Assembly (NCBI RefSeq): GCF_002705925.1 | Contig: NZ_NKRE01000001.1 | Location: 457,116-521,115 of the forward strand | DNA length: 64,000 bases | Source: Mycobacterium ostraviense | Lineage (GTDB): Bacteria; Actinomycetota; Actinomycetes; Mycobacteriales; Mycobacteriaceae | Direction: 5' to 3' | Part shown: piece by piece, positions 21,127 to 32,544 of the stretch | Numbering within the stretch: the stretch's first letter is position 1 | How the letters are laid out: every line of letters starts with the position of its first letter | Translations under genes and position numbers: made by a program | The notes under the pieces: model-generated | Database searches by the model: none | The model's input: the letters and a program-made list of their open reading frames with translations, nothing else | What the model was told of the DNA's origin: nothing

Positions 21127-21905
21127 GCACCCGCGGCTATCACCGTCCCACCACCGTCGGTGAGGCAGTCCGGATGCTCAGCTCCGTCGGCGCCGTGGTG
21201 CTGGCGGGCGGACAAACCCTGGTTCCGGCGTTGACCAGGACACCAGGCAGGTCGGTGACGCTGGTGGACCTCGGCGCGGTCGCGGGGTTGCGCGACATCA
21301 TCGCCGGTGGCGCCGAGGTCCGTATCGGCGCAATGGCGACCCATACCCAGGTTGCTACCGATGCCCTTGTCCGGCAAGCAATTCCATCACTGGCGCTGCT
21401 GGCTTCCCAAATCGCAGATCCGCAGGTGCGCAACCGTGCGACCATCGGCGGGTCACTGGCATACAACGATCCGGCCGGCGACTACCCGGCTGCCTGCGTC
21501 GGATTGGGCGCCACGGTGATCACCGACCGGCGCCGCATCCCGGCCGAAGAATTTTTCACCGGCGCTTTCAGCACCGCTTTGGCGGAATCGGAAGTCATTG
21601 TCTCACTGGCCTTTCCGAAGCCCCCAGAACTGCTACGGGCGGCGTATGTGCGGCTGCCCGATCGGGCCGCTCGCAGTGCGTTGGTCGGGGTGACGGTGGC
21701 CGAGACGCAATCCGCATTCCGGGTCGCGATCAGCGGTCTGGCATCGGGTCCGACACGGTGGCCCGATGCCGAAGCGGCGCTGGCAAAGCGACCGCATCCC
21801 GACGCGTTGCGAGACATCGCGGGCCCGCCAGCTGGTACCGACCCTTATCGGGCGCACGTGGCACGGACCCTGACCATTCGGGCGGTGCGGTCGTTGACCA
21901 CATGA
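21123..21905 (+). CDS. molybdenum hydroxylase FAD subunit (CoxM type)
   Basis: 260 residues of the FAD-binding PCMH family. Typical motifs: VLAGGQTLVPALTR (FAD pyrophosphate loop), IGAMATHTQ, and DPQVRNRATIGGSLAYNDPAGDYPA. TTG start at 21123, sharing bases with the previous stop (TTGA), is the only start that keeps the full N-terminus; weak start codons of this kind occur in coupled operons. It completes a heterotrimeric Mo/Fe-S/FAD dehydrogenase. No chaperone (CoxD/CoxF-like) gene is nearby. Convergent with the FUSC gene. Confidence 0.92.
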   Translation: MSTRGYHRPTTVGEAVRMLSSVGAVVLAGGQTLVPALTRTPGRSVTLVDLGAVAGLRDIIAGGAEVRIGAMATHTQVATDALVRQAIPSLALLASQIADPQVRNRATIGGSLAYNDPAGDYPAACVGLGATVITDRRRIPAEEFFTGAFSTALAESEVIVSLAFPKPPELLRAAYVRLPDRAARSALVGVTVAETQSAFRVAISGLASGPTRWPDAEAALAKRPHPDALRDIAGPPAGTDPYRAHVARTLTIRAVRSLTT

Positions 21906-21918
21906 CCTCGCGATCGAC

Positions 21919-23625
21919 CTATCGCAGAGCGAGTGCGCTCTGATCAAGGCGGGCCAGTCGATGCGCTACGTCGTCGATCAGCGTGGCCGCATCATATCCG
22001 CCGTCGACCGCCACACTGATCGCCGTGATCGCGTCCACTACGTCCTCCAATTCCATGGCGGCCGGGATGGCCTGTGCCGCAAGTGCACTGACCGGTGGTG
22101 GTTCCAGCACGGCGGCCTCCGCGCCGGCACGCACCTGGTGGGCCAGCCGATACGCCTCATCGCGGGTCGGTTGCCAGCGGCGGCGCCGACCGGCCGGCTT
22201 GACCGCCTCGGTGAGATAACGGCGGGCCGCCGCCAGCGCCGACGAGAACCGGGCGGATCCGGGTAACCGCCTGGCCCCCGGCCACAGCAGATAACCGAAC
22301 ACCACGGCGACCGCGGCACCGATCAGAGTGTCTACCAGTCGGATGGCGGGTGCGTTCGGATCGGCCTGACCGATCGACTGCGACAACAGCGCCGCGCTGG
22401 TGATTCCGACGACGCTGAGGCCATACAGCTTCGGCGCCGAGAGTACGACGAAGCCCAGCGCCAGCGCAGTCGCCGCCACCACCGGCAAGCCACAGGGCCA
22501 CACCGCCAGAAAAGCCGTCGTCAGCAACGCGCCGATCAACGTGCCGAAGATCCGGTTTACCGTGCGCACGAACACCGACGCGTACTCCGGCCGCACGATG
22601 ACCGCTGTAGTCAAGGGCAGCCAGAACGAGTGGGTGCGTTCATGCATCGCGACGGTGATGCCGGTCGCGACCGCCAGGCATAGCCCAATCCGCACCCCGT
22701 TGGCGACGGTGTCGCGCGAGCAGGCCGCTCGAACCGATGCCCACGACCGGCCGGTCGCCGGCACCGCCGCGCCCGGGCGCACCGGGGCGGGGCGCAGCGC
22801 ATCAGCCAGCGCCAGCAGCCCCGGGTCGTCGCGCTCCGGCAGTATCACCGAGACCGGATCGCCGGCCCGAACCTGCTTGCCGGCCTGACGAATCGCCTCG
22901 ATCACCGGGTCCGGCACCGGTGTGCCACGCGCATACAAGGCGGCGGCCGCCAGCGCCACCAAATCGGCTTGCCGGTGCTCCCGAGTGGAACGCGCAATGG
23001 CCGATGCGGCCGCCAGCCGCGCCCGCGCCGCACCGGCGTCCTCGGCGCCAATGGCTGCACACAAGTCCGCGGCCGCGTCGAACACCCCCGCCACGGCGCG
23101 ACGTTCCTGTGCACCGCGCTGGAATACCCAGGCCGCCAATAACGCCACGGTGGCCACCGCGCTGCCGGCCAGATACCACAGCACCTGCTGCCACCACGGC
23201 AGCGATGACCCGCCGAACTGACCGAACGCTACTCCGACCGTCAACATCATCCCGAATGCCGTTGCACTGGCGCCGATCCCACCGACCAATCCGGAAATAG
23301 TGCCGGCGATCGCCGCCATCAGCACCAGCCCGGCAGCCGAATCCGGTGCCAGCGCACCGGCGCCGATACCGAGCGCTCCCCCACATGCCTGGGCCATCAT
23401 CGCGCGCCAGCGGGCACGATAGGACCCGGTAGCCAGGAATCCGACCGCGCATGCCGCCCCAAGGAAGGCCACTCCCGCGACTTGGAGATCTCCGACGAGC
23501 ACTCCGACTCCGCCGATCGACGCCGCGGTGGCCATCGCCCACACCGCCGGCCCGACAACCCAGGGCGCCTTGGCCGGCCGCAGTGCCGCGATAACGCTGC
23601 GTCCAAGCGCCGCAATATGATTCAT
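21919..23625 (-). CDS. FUSC-family membrane protein (aromatic acid exporter type)
   Basis: 568 residues, with two membrane blocks of about six helices each (residues about 20-170 and 320-450) separated by a soluble helical region, the layout of fusaric-acid-resistance/YccS proteins. Conserved FUSC_2 text in the second block: FWLPLTTAVIVRPEYASVFVRTVNRIFGTLIGALL. Members export aromatic acids or are of unknown transport role; the cytoplasmic membrane is the expected place. ATG 23625. Confidence 0.88.
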   Translation of the reverse strand: MNHIAALGRSVIAALRPAKAPWVVGPAVWAMATAASIGGVGVLVGDLQVAGVAFLGAACAVGFLATGSYRARWRAMMAQACGGALGIGAGALAPDSAAGLVLMAAIAGTISGLVGGIGASATAFGMMLTVGVAFGQFGGSSLPWWQQVLWYLAGSAVATVALLAAWVFQRGAQERRAVAGVFDAAADLCAAIGAEDAGAARARLAAASAIARSTREHRQADLVALAAAALYARGTPVPDPVIEAIRQAGKQVRAGDPVSVILPERDDPGLLALADALRPAPVRPGAAVPATGRSWASVRAACSRDTVANGVRIGLCLAVATGITVAMHERTHSFWLPLTTAVIVRPEYASVFVRTVNRIFGTLIGALLTTAFLAVWPCGLPVVAATALALGFVVLSAPKLYGLSVVGITSAALLSQSIGQADPNAPAIRLVDTLIGAAVAVVFGYLLWPGARRLPGSARFSSALAAARRYLTEAVKPAGRRRRWQPTRDEAYRLAHQVRAGAEAAVLEPPPVSALAAQAIPAAMELEDVVDAITAISVAVDGGYDAATLIDDVAHRLARLDQSALALR

Positions 23626-24679
23626 CAGCGGACCGCGCTAAGGCCGTCACGGCGGCAGGGCGTGGATTCGCGGCCCACAACGATCCTTACCTGGCTGTTG
23701 ATGATTCTTGCCATTCTTGCCATTCTTGCCTCAGCAAGTATGCAGCCACCCCGCCGTCACCGGAGCCGTCAACGGATCTGTTGCGGGATCGACCGTCACG
23801 CTGGCCTATCCGACAACGCATCGTCACAATCGAAATGGAAAGCACGATAGAGAATCCGCCGCTTAGGATTTCGATAACGGGCCTTCAATGCATTATGTGC
23901 CGCTGCAATCTCCCCGAGACACAAATTGCTCCCGATGATGTCGGGGGCCATGCTGCGCCGGGCGTCGCGAAGCGGGAATAAATCGAATGCAGTGTCAGTT
24001 CCCGCGCCCGGCCTGTCATCCCGGGTCTGGTGTACACAATCTCTACATCCATGTTTTCAATCCGCACATCGCACCCTGATGTCAAGAATTTGTGCAGCGC
24101 ACCGGCAGTAATCACCGCCTCGACAGAGTAGGTGATTACCAAAAGCGGCTCGTCAACGGGAATTCGCGCCCGAATTTAAATCACCAACATAGTTATTGTT
24201 GACGATAGCTACATTTCTTGGGATTCATTGGTTCCGCCAAAGATATGGCCGGCCTCCGAGTCGGCGCGAACGTGATCTTGGCCTGCGTCGGTGAAGAGCT
24301 GCACCAGAAAGGTTGGCTAATAGTGTCGTGGCTGATTGATAAAGGTTCCATAGTGGTTAATGGGCTGCTGATATTTCGGCGGGGTCGTTGTATCCGATAT
24401 TCGCCGGCGCGGCCCGAGGCGGGACCTCAATGCTGACCGCGACGTTCGTGGTCCACAAAAGCTAGGCACCTTTCCCACCGCGCGACTTCGGCACAACGAA
24501 TGCCGATCGGCTTTGTCGAGAGCCGCCCCCCGAATGCATTAACCGGCTGACGCCGTAGTTCGAACAAAATCACCCACCAGCACCGGACACCGTAGCCCGG
24601 GCTTCATCAGGCCGGGCCCCGGTTCGCATGCGCCGAACCGCGTCGCCTTTGTCGCCTCGACCAGCCAAGGAGGTAGCAC
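23626..24679. other. 1-kb intergenic region before a PPE gene
   Basis: No gene could be recognised. A minus-strand frame at 23885-24142 (85 codons, beginning VITYSVEAVITAGALHKFLTSG) has protein-like composition but no family I know; confidence that it is real is about 0.2. The stretch is visibly richer in A+T than the neighbours (for example 24170-24230), and contains a 9-bp triplet repeat at 23704. AAGGAGG at 24666-24673 is the ribosome-binding site of the PPE gene. Confidence 0.5.
23704..23730. repeat. 9-bp tandem repeat, 3 copies
   Basis: ATTCTTGCC occurs three times in a row (23704, 23713, 23722). It lies in the non-coding gap next to the FUSC gene start and could be a strain-variable tract. 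Confidence 0.8.
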
Positions 24680-25888
24680 ATGTTCACCGATTTTGCGTTC
24701 CTACCGCCAGAGGTCATCTCGACCAGGATGTACAGCGGTCCGGGATCAGGCTCGCTGCAAGCCGCGGCGGAGGGCTGGCAGCAGTTGTCTGCTGAATTAC
24801 ACGCCAGCGCCCAGACGTACCGATCGGTGGTCTCGGACCTCATCGCCTGGCATTGGGTAGGCCCTTCGTCCGCGGCGATGGCGGCAGCAGCCACCTCTTA
24901 CGCGGAGTGGCTGGAGGCGACTGCCATCCAGACAGGGCAAACCGCCCGGCAGGCCGCGACCGCGGCCAGTGCATTCGATGAGGCGTTTGCCATGACGGTT
25001 CCCCCGTCGATCGTCTTCGCCAATCGCGAGCAGCTGCTCTTGCTGATAGCGACGAATTTCTTCGGTCAGAACACTTCGGCGATCGCCGCCCTTGAGCTGG
25101 CCTACGCAGAGATGTGGGTCACCAATAGCAGCGTGATGCAGGATTATTCCGTCACTTCGGCGGCCGCGACGAAGCTGACGCCATTTGCTTCTCCGCAGCA
25201 GGCCACGAACCCCGCCGGTCTACCCGGCCAGGCCGCCGCGGTGGCTCAAGCCACCGCCGGCGCCGCCGCCGACGGCGGTAACTGGCTGGGGAATCTCTTG
25301 GAACAGATCGGGATGGCCCTCCTGCCGTTCGCACCCGAGCTGACGCCGTTCTTTCTCGAGGCGGGTGAACTCATCAACGCCATTCCTTTCCCGTCCATAG
25401 TCGCGGACGACTTCACGTTCCTCGACGGCGTCATGGCTTGGTACGCAACCGTCAGCTCGATCAACAACATCAGCTCGCTGGGCACCGGGATCATCGGGGC
25501 CGAGAAGAATCTGGGCATCCTGCCCAGCCTCGCGGCACCGGCAGCCGAGGTTGTCCCCAGTGAGCTTGCCCCACTGGTCAATTCGGTCAAAAACGTAGCC
25601 GATGCGGTGGCTAAGGGCGGACCGGGAATTGGGGAGGTGACCGCGGCTTTCCGTGGCGCCGGTTCGATCGGGCCAATGTCAGTGCCGCCCACCTGGACCG
25701 CACCGGCAGTCACCACGGTGAAGACGTTTCAAGGTACGCCCCTGACGACGTTGCCAGCCGGCGACGCCGGAGGGGCCGGGATGCCGGGGATGCCGGGTAT
25801 AGCGCCCGCGGGGACGCGACGCGGCGGGGTGGTGCCACGGTACGGTTTGACACCTCGGGTGATGACGCGCCCCCTATCCGGAGGGTAG
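24680..25888 (+). CDS. PPE family protein (PPE-SVP type)
   Basis: 402 residues. PPE domain about 1-175: FTDFAFLPPEVISTRMYSGPGSGSL at the N-terminus (Pro-Pro-Glu at 9-11), the W-x-G-like turn HWVGPSSAAM, and ATNFFGQNTSAIAALE. The C-terminal part has IGPMSVPPTWTAPA, the SVP signature (GxxSVPxxW), followed by a Gly/Met/Pro-rich tail. Secreted or surface protein, ESX-5 dependent as a class. Strong AAGGAGG site 7 bp upstream supports the start. No PE partner lies directly upstream. Confidence 0.95.
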   Translation: MFTDFAFLPPEVISTRMYSGPGSGSLQAAAEGWQQLSAELHASAQTYRSVVSDLIAWHWVGPSSAAMAAAATSYAEWLEATAIQTGQTARQAATAASAFDEAFAMTVPPSIVFANREQLLLLIATNFFGQNTSAIAALELAYAEMWVTNSSVMQDYSVTSAAATKLTPFASPQQATNPAGLPGQAAAVAQATAGAAADGGNWLGNLLEQIGMALLPFAPELTPFFLEAGELINAIPFPSIVADDFTFLDGVMAWYATVSSINNISSLGTGIIGAEKNLGILPSLAAPAAEVVPSELAPLVNSVKNVADAVAKGGPGIGEVTAAFRGAGSIGPMSVPPTWTAPAVTTVKTFQGTPLTTLPAGDAGGAGMPGMPGIAPAGTRRGGVVPRYGLTPRVMTRPLSGG

Positions 25889-25914
25889 CGCGAGCGCCGC
25901 TTGCCGTGCGGTGG

Positions 25915-26700
25915 CTACGGAAGCGGTCCCCCGGCGGCGATGGCCGCCAGCGTCGCGAACTGCTCCCCGTCCAGCGACGCGCCCCCGACCAGCCCGCCGT
26001 CGATGTCGTCCTGGGCGACCAGGTCGGCGACGTTCTTCGCGTTCATCGAGCCGCCGTAGAGCACCCGCACCGTCTCGGCGAGCTTCGCTGATGCCAGCGA
26101 CGCCAACTCCTTTCGGATCGCCGCGCAGACCTCTTGGGCGTCGGCGGCGCTGGCCACCCGCCCGGTGCCGATCGCCCAGACCGGCTCATAGGCGATGACG
26201 ATTGACCCGATCTGCTCGGCCGACAGCCCGGCCAGCGAACCGCGTAGCTGTTCGACGTTGTATGCCACATGGTTTCCCGCTTCCCGCACGTCGAGGTGTT
26301 CGCCGATACAGACGATCGGCGTGAGCTCGTGCTTGAGCGCGGCGGCGGCCTTGGCGGCCACCAGGGCATCGTCCTCGTTGTGGTAGGTGCGCCGTTCGGA
26401 GTGTCCGACGATGACGTAGCTGCAGCCCAATTTCGCCAGGAACGCCCCGCTGATGTCACCGGTGTAGGCGCCGGAGTCGTGTTGTGACAAGTCCTGGGCA
26501 CCATAGGTCAACCGCAGCTTGTCGCCGTCGACCAGCGTCTGCACGCTGCGCAGGTCGGTGAACGGCGGGATCACCGTGACGTCAACCTTGTCGTAATACT
26601 TGTCCGGCAACGCGAATGCGACCTTTTGCACCAGCGCGATCGCCTCGAAGTGATTGAGGTTCATCTTCCAGTTGCCGGCGATCAACGGCTTGCGGCTCAC
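25915..26700 (-). CDS. tpiA: triosephosphate isomerase
   Basis: 261 residues, glycolysis. It interconverts dihydroxyacetone phosphate and glyceraldehyde-3-phosphate. Active-site texts: GNWKMNLNH (Lys), [14 protein letters not shown] (His), [15 protein letters not shown] (Glu). Last gene of gap-pgk-tpiA; its ATG overlaps the pgk stop. Confidence 0.98.
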   Translation of the reverse strand: MSRKPLIAGNWKMNLNHFEAIALVQKVAFALPDKYYDKVDVTVIPPFTDLRSVQTLVDGDKLRLTYGAQDLSQHDSGAYTGDISGAFLAKLGCSYVIVGHSERRTYHNEDDALVAAKAAAALKHELTPIVCIGEHLDVREAGNHVAYNVEQLRGSLAGLSAEQIGSIVIAYEPVWAIGTGRVASAADAQEVCAAIRKELASLASAKLAETVRVLYGGSMNAKNVADLVAQDDIDGGLVGGASLDGEQFATLAAIAAGGPLP

Positions 26701-27947
26701 GACTGTCCGCCTCTCTTGTCTCGATCGGGCTGGGCCTCACCAAGCACCTCGATGCCGGGAAGTGCTTTGCCCTCAAGGTATTCCAGCGACGCGCCGCCGC
26801 CGGTGGATATGTGCGAAAAGTCGCCTTCGGCGATGCCGAGCGCGCGCACCGCGGCCGCCGAGTCGCCGCCGCCGACCACGCTGAAAGCTCCTCTACCGGT
26901 CGCGGCGGCAATCGCCTCGGCGACGCCTCGGGTGCCCGCCGCATAACCGGGGAATTCGAACACGCCCATCGGCCCGTTCCAGAAAATGGTCTTGGCGTTG
27001 GACAGCAGCGTGGCGAACCGTTTGACCGATCCCGGGCCGATGTCCAGGCCCATCAGGTCGTGCGGGATAGCGTCGGCGGCGACGGTTTGGGGCGGGGAGT
27101 CGGCGGCGAACTTCTCGGTCACCACGATGTCGACGGGCAGCCGCAGCACGTCGTGGTAGGTGTCGAGCAGCCTGCGGCAGGTGTCGACCATCTCGCCTTC
27201 CAGCAGCGACGTGCCAACCGAATAGCCTTGTGCGGCGAGGAAAGTGAAACACATTCCGCCGCCGATAACGATGCTGTCAGCCTTGGTGGCCAGCGACTCG
27301 ATCACACCGAGTTTGTCCGACACCTTCGATCCGCCCAGCACCACCGCGTAGGGTCGCTCGGAGGAGCCGGTCAACTGCTCGAGTACCCGGATCTCCTCGG
27401 CGACCAGTTCGCCGGCATAGTGCGGCAGCAACGTTGCCACGTCGTACACCGAGGCCTGTTTGCGGTGCACCACGCCGAACCCATCGGAGACGAAAGCGCC
27501 CCCCGGAGATACCAATTCGGCAAGCTGTCGAGCGAGGGCGAGCCGCTCACCGTCGTCCTTGGCGGTCTCGCGCTTGTCGAAGCGGACGTTTTCCAGCAGC
27601 AGGATGTCGCCCGCGGTCAGTCCTTCGGCGCGGGCCAGCGCGTCGGCGCCGACGACATCACCGGCCAGCTGAACGTGCCGGCCCAGCTGCTCACCCAGGG
27701 CCGCGGCCACCGGCGCCAGCGACAGCTTCGGGTCGGGGCCGGCCTTGGGGCGACCCAGGTGCGCGGTGACCACCACCTTGGCGCCGGCATCGAGCAACGC
27801 CTGCAGCGTCGGCACCGACGCGGTGATGCGCCCAGGGTCGGTGATCACGCCGTCCTCATCGAGCGGAACATTCAGATCGGAGCGCACCAATACGCCGCGA
27901 CCCGAAACACCTTCGGCGAGAAGGTCTTCGAGGGAATGGATAGTCAC
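26697..27947 (-). CDS. pgk: phosphoglycerate kinase
   Basis: 416 residues. It transfers the phosphate of 1,3-bisphosphoglycerate to [39 protein letters not shown] and the C-terminal [15 protein letters not shown] are the family signatures. GTG start at 27947, 12 bp after the gap stop; four-base overlap with tpiA. Confidence 0.98.
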   Translation of the reverse strand: MTIHSLEDLLAEGVSGRGVLVRSDLNVPLDEDGVITDPGRITASVPTLQALLDAGAKVVVTAHLGRPKAGPDPKLSLAPVAAALGEQLGRHVQLAGDVVGADALARAEGLTAGDILLLENVRFDKRETAKDDGERLALARQLAELVSPGGAFVSDGFGVVHRKQASVYDVATLLPHYAGELVAEEIRVLEQLTGSSERPYAVVLGGSKVSDKLGVIESLATKADSIVIGGGMCFTFLAAQGYSVGTSLLEGEMVDTCRRLLDTYHDVLRLPVDIVVTEKFAADSPPQTVAADAIPHDLMGLDIGPGSVKRFATLLSNAKTIFWNGPMGVFEFPGYAAGTRGVAEAIAAATGRGAFSVVGGGDSAAAVRALGIAEGDFSHISTGGGASLEYLEGKALPGIEVLGEAQPDRDKRGGQS

Positions 27948-27959
27948 GGCTGCGTGAGT

Positions 27960-29389
<1,430 letters not shown>

Positions 29390-30322
29390 GTGATGACGGT
29401 CTTCGATCGGTTCAACTTGAAAGTGGTTGCCTGCGCTGGCTTGTGCGGGGCCGCCATAGCGTTGAGCCCGGATGTAGCTGCCGCCCCGCTGAAGACCGGC
29501 GGCTACGGGTGCGTCCAAGGAATGGCGGGCGAGGCTGGGGCGCCGGCGGCCGGTGGAGCGGCCGCAGCCGGTGCAGCTGCCGCATCCGGTGCTTGCTGCG
29601 CCCCGGGCGGACCAGCCGCCGGCGGAGCAGCAGCCGGGGGCACACCGGCAGCCGGCGGCGGAGCAGCAGCCGGGGGCACACCCACCGCAGCCGGCGGACC
29701 AGCAGCCACCAGCGAGGTATGTGCGGCTAGCGCCGCGCTCACCGATATGTCTGGTGTTCCGATGGTCGTGCCCGGGCCCGTTCCGGTGCTGCCAGCTGGT
29801 GCTCCGCTGATTGACCTTGGGCCGGCCGTTGCCCCGGTACCGGCAGTAGCCCCAGTGCCCGCCGCGGCCCCGGTACCGGCAGTAGCCCCAGTGCCCGCCG
29901 CGGCCCCGGTGCCGGCAGTAGCCCCGGTACCCGCCGTCGCCCCGGTGCCGTTGCCCGCTGCGGTCCCGGTACCGGCCGCCGTTCCAGTGCCCGCCGCCGC
30001 GCCGGTGCCCGCCGCCGTGCCGGTACCGGCCGCGGTTCCAGTGCCCGCCGCCGTGCCGGTGCCCGCTGCGGTCCCGGTACCGGCCGCTGTCCCGGTGCCC
30101 GCCGGCGCCCCCGTCGTCGCGCCGATGCCGGCCGGTGTTCCGTTGATCGCGCTCGGGCCTGCGGCAGCCGGTGCTCCGCTGGACGCGCCGGCACTGGCTG
30201 GGGCTCCAATCATCGACATGTCGGGGACCGGCAAGGGTGCGCCGACTGGTCCCGCACCGGCCGGTGGGCCCGTACCCGGTCAGCCCGTTGCGCCGGGTCC
30301 TTCGGGTGCGGGCGCGGGCTGA
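29390..30322 (+). CDS. secreted Pro/Ala/Val repeat protein (Rv1435c-like)
   Basis: 310 residues (GTG 29390, or ATG 29393). N-terminal signal peptide: basic start, hydrophobic VVACAGLCGAAIALSP, then AxA cleavage near residue 31 (DVAAAP). The mature protein has a Gly/Ala-rich part with three Cys (YGCVQGM, GACCAPG), then from about 145 to 240 a run of PVPA[A/V][A/V] hexapeptide repeats. Its place next to gap in divergent orientation equals Rv1435c of M. tuberculosis, which is shorter (about 202 residues); the length gain is from repeats. Function unknown; probably extracellular or wall-bound. Confidence 0.88.
   Translation: MMTVFDRFNLKVVACAGLCGAAIALSPDVAAAPLKTGGYGCVQGMAGEAGAPAAGGAAAAGAAAASGACCAPGGPAAGGAAAGGTPAAGGGAAAGGTPTAAGGPAATSEVCAASAALTDMSGVPMVVPGPVPVLPAGAPLIDLGPAVAPVPAVAPVPAAAPVPAVAPVPAAAPVPAVAPVPAVAPVPLPAAVPVPAAVPVPAAAPVPAAVPVPAAVPVPAAVPVPAAVPVPAAVPVPAGAPVVAPMPAGVPLIALGPAAAGAPLDAPALAGAPIIDMSGTGKGAPTGPAPAGGPVPGQPVAPGPSGAGAG
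29831..29938 (+). repeat. 36-bp tandem repeats inside the Pro/Val repeat gene
   Basis: Two identical 36-bp units (29831-29866, 29867-29902), each starting GCCCCGGTACCGGCAGTAG, then a diverged third (29903-29938). Each codes two PVPA-type hexapeptides. Further hexapeptide-coding units follow to about 30110. Confidence 0.85.
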
Positions 30323-30987
30323 GTTTCGGCTCTGTCGGTCTACTCTTCGGCTTTGCGCCGACCCGCCGGGTACCACCAGCGAATGCAGTAGCTGCCGCTG
30401 GTGGCCGTATCTCGTCGGCGGTCTTGGCCCAGGCCGGACGCTGGGCGGGTGAGGATGCCGTCAAGCGTGGAAGTTCAAGCGCACCTGAGCAATTCGATTA
30501 GACCTAGCGCCTACCGGCCACGTCCAGCCGACCCGGCGACGTGCTTGCCCGCCACGCGGACAACACCGTCGTAACCCGGCATCACCGCAGAGATGCTCCG
30601 GCAACCAGGACAATTGCGGTTCATAATTTGCGTTAATGGCCTGAACATGACAATCAATTAGCCAGATGTTGTCGGCATAGCGCGGCATTGGTTCTAATGG
30701 AACCTCGTTCCAATCCAAGGGATGCACCGCGAAATGGCAGCGTGGCAGGGCGGCGCAATGCGAATAAACCGAAGGAAAGCGTTGACGCAACGAATGTTTC
30801 TGGCCGGGCTGACGACCCCCGACCCGGCTGCGCGCATGTTGACTATTGGCCGGAGTACCGTGCATGTCGCCGCGACACCAATGGATGGCATGGCGCCGTC
30901 CGCAACGGGCGATCAGGTCTTGCCGCATGCCGCTGTGAGATTCACCGGTTGCCTCGATGTACCAAATGCGCGCGCAGGCAGCCCACA
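30323..30987. other. 665-bp intergenic region
   Basis: Open frames on both strands are present but their translations are Arg/Cys-rich and show no protein family. The frame of the following PPE gene is open upstream from 30688, but that extension has no PPE character. I see no RNA gene or clear terminator here. Confidence 0.5.
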
Positions 30988-32271
30988 ATGACGGCGCCGA
31001 TATGGATGGCCGCGCCACCGGAGGTGCATTCGGCACTACTCAACGCGGGACCAGGACCGGACTCGTTGCTGGCCGGGGCACAAGCCTGGACGTCATTGAG
31101 CTCCGAGTACGCGTCGGTGGCCGAAGAACTGACCGTCATACTGGCCGGGGTCCAAGCCGGCACCTGGGACGGGCCCAGCGCAGAATTCTGCGTGGCGGCC
31201 TACGCCCCCTATCTGGCGTGGTTGGCAGCCACCAGCGCCGCCAGCGCGGAAATCGCTGCGGCCCAGCAGAATTTGGCAACAGCCTACGTCTGCGCGGTGG
31301 CGGCGATGCCGACGTTGAGCGAGTTGGCGGCTAACCATGCCACCCACGCGGTGCTGGTGGCCACGAACTTCTTCGGTATCAATACCATCCCCATCGCACT
31401 CACCGAAGCCGACTACGTACGGATGTGGATCCAAGCCGCCACCACCATGGGTGTGTACGACGCGGTTGCTACTGCCACGCTGGCCGCCGCCCCACACACC
31501 GCCCCGGCACCGATCATCATCAACCCCGGCGCCAACACCGAGTTCGCTGCCAGTATCGCCCAGGCCGTCACCGAGACGCCCATCGAAGAATTATTGATTG
31601 AGTTACTCAACCTGATTTTGGCCGAGTATATCAATGTTCTCGAAATGGTTATCGGCATCCTCATGCTGCCCACGATCGGACTTAGGATCCCGCTCGAGGC
31701 CCTTTTGGACTTCTTGACCCTGCACTTTGCCGCCGGATTTTTCATGCTGTGGTATTACGGCTTTCTCTGGTATCACTTCGTCGTGATGCCGGCGTGGCAA
31801 TTCGTGATCGATCCTTTGTTGGTTGTCGATGCGGTGATCGAATGGATTCTTGGGGGTGGCGCGGGTTTTGGCGCTGTTGGGGCTATGGCGAGTCCGTTGG
31901 CGGACGCAGTGGCGTTGTCGGCCACCGGTGCAGCGGCGGCTTCTGCCGGCGTGAACCTCGGCGGGATGACTGCTATGCCCGTGGCCGACGTCGCCGTTGG
32001 TGCGTTAGGGCCGTTGGCGGGTGCATCAGCGGTTCAGCCACAAGCACTAATCGCCTCTGCGGCGGCGCCCGCGGTACCGGCGTCGGTGGTAGCTGCTGAT
32101 CAAGGCGCTGGGGTGCTGGGGTTTGCCGGGACCACGTCCGGCGCGGCGGCCGTACCGGCCGGCGGATTGACAACGGTCTGCGGCGGTGAGCTTGGCGCCG
32201 GTGCACGGGTACCGATGCTGCCGACCAATTGGCAGCCCAGCGTGGTCGGCGGCCCAACGGAGACCCTGTGA
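30988..32271 (+). CDS. PPE family protein
   Basis: 427 residues. PPE domain about 1-180: [23 protein letters not shown] (PPE at 9-11 with the IWMAxPPEVHS subgroup start), [11 protein letters not shown] turn, [25 protein letters not shown]. The C-terminal half has an unusual strongly hydrophobic stretch (about 205-290, [20 protein letters not shown]), then an Ala/Gly/Val-rich tail ending [14 protein letters not shown] 30988 selected because the upstream frame lacks PPE text. The hydrophobic middle could associate with membrane (inference). Confidence 0.93.
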   Translation: MTAPIWMAAPPEVHSALLNAGPGPDSLLAGAQAWTSLSSEYASVAEELTVILAGVQAGTWDGPSAEFCVAAYAPYLAWLAATSAASAEIAAAQQNLATAYVCAVAAMPTLSELAANHATHAVLVATNFFGINTIPIALTEADYVRMWIQAATTMGVYDAVATATLAAAPHTAPAPIIINPGANTEFAASIAQAVTETPIEELLIELLNLILAEYINVLEMVIGILMLPTIGLRIPLEALLDFLTLHFAAGFFMLWYYGFLWYHFVVMPAWQFVIDPLLVVDAVIEWILGGGAGFGAVGAMASPLADAVALSATGAAAASAGVNLGGMTAMPVADVAVGALGPLAGASAVQPQALIASAAAPAVPASVVAADQGAGVLGFAGTTSGAAAVPAGGLTTVCGGELGAGARVPMLPTNWQPSVVGGPTETL

Positions 32272-32544
32272 TATTTGGGGTGAATCAGCTGGCAAAGCTC
32301 GAAATGCGCCCCGCGATATGCAGTTTGTCGCTGCGCGAATCGACCGGCGGCCACTGAGTAGCCGTTGGCTGAAATTACACACCGTCGGGCTGTCTCTGGG
32401 CCGGCCGAAACCGGATGTGCCGGCTCTGGGATGTCTTGGCTTACGAATCGGGATTTCGCGGTGGTTGCAGCGAGTTGAGCTGTTGTTTGCGGCGTGGGGA
32501 GCGGGCGGCCCGGAGTTGTCGGTGGTGGCTGCGATGATGAGGTC

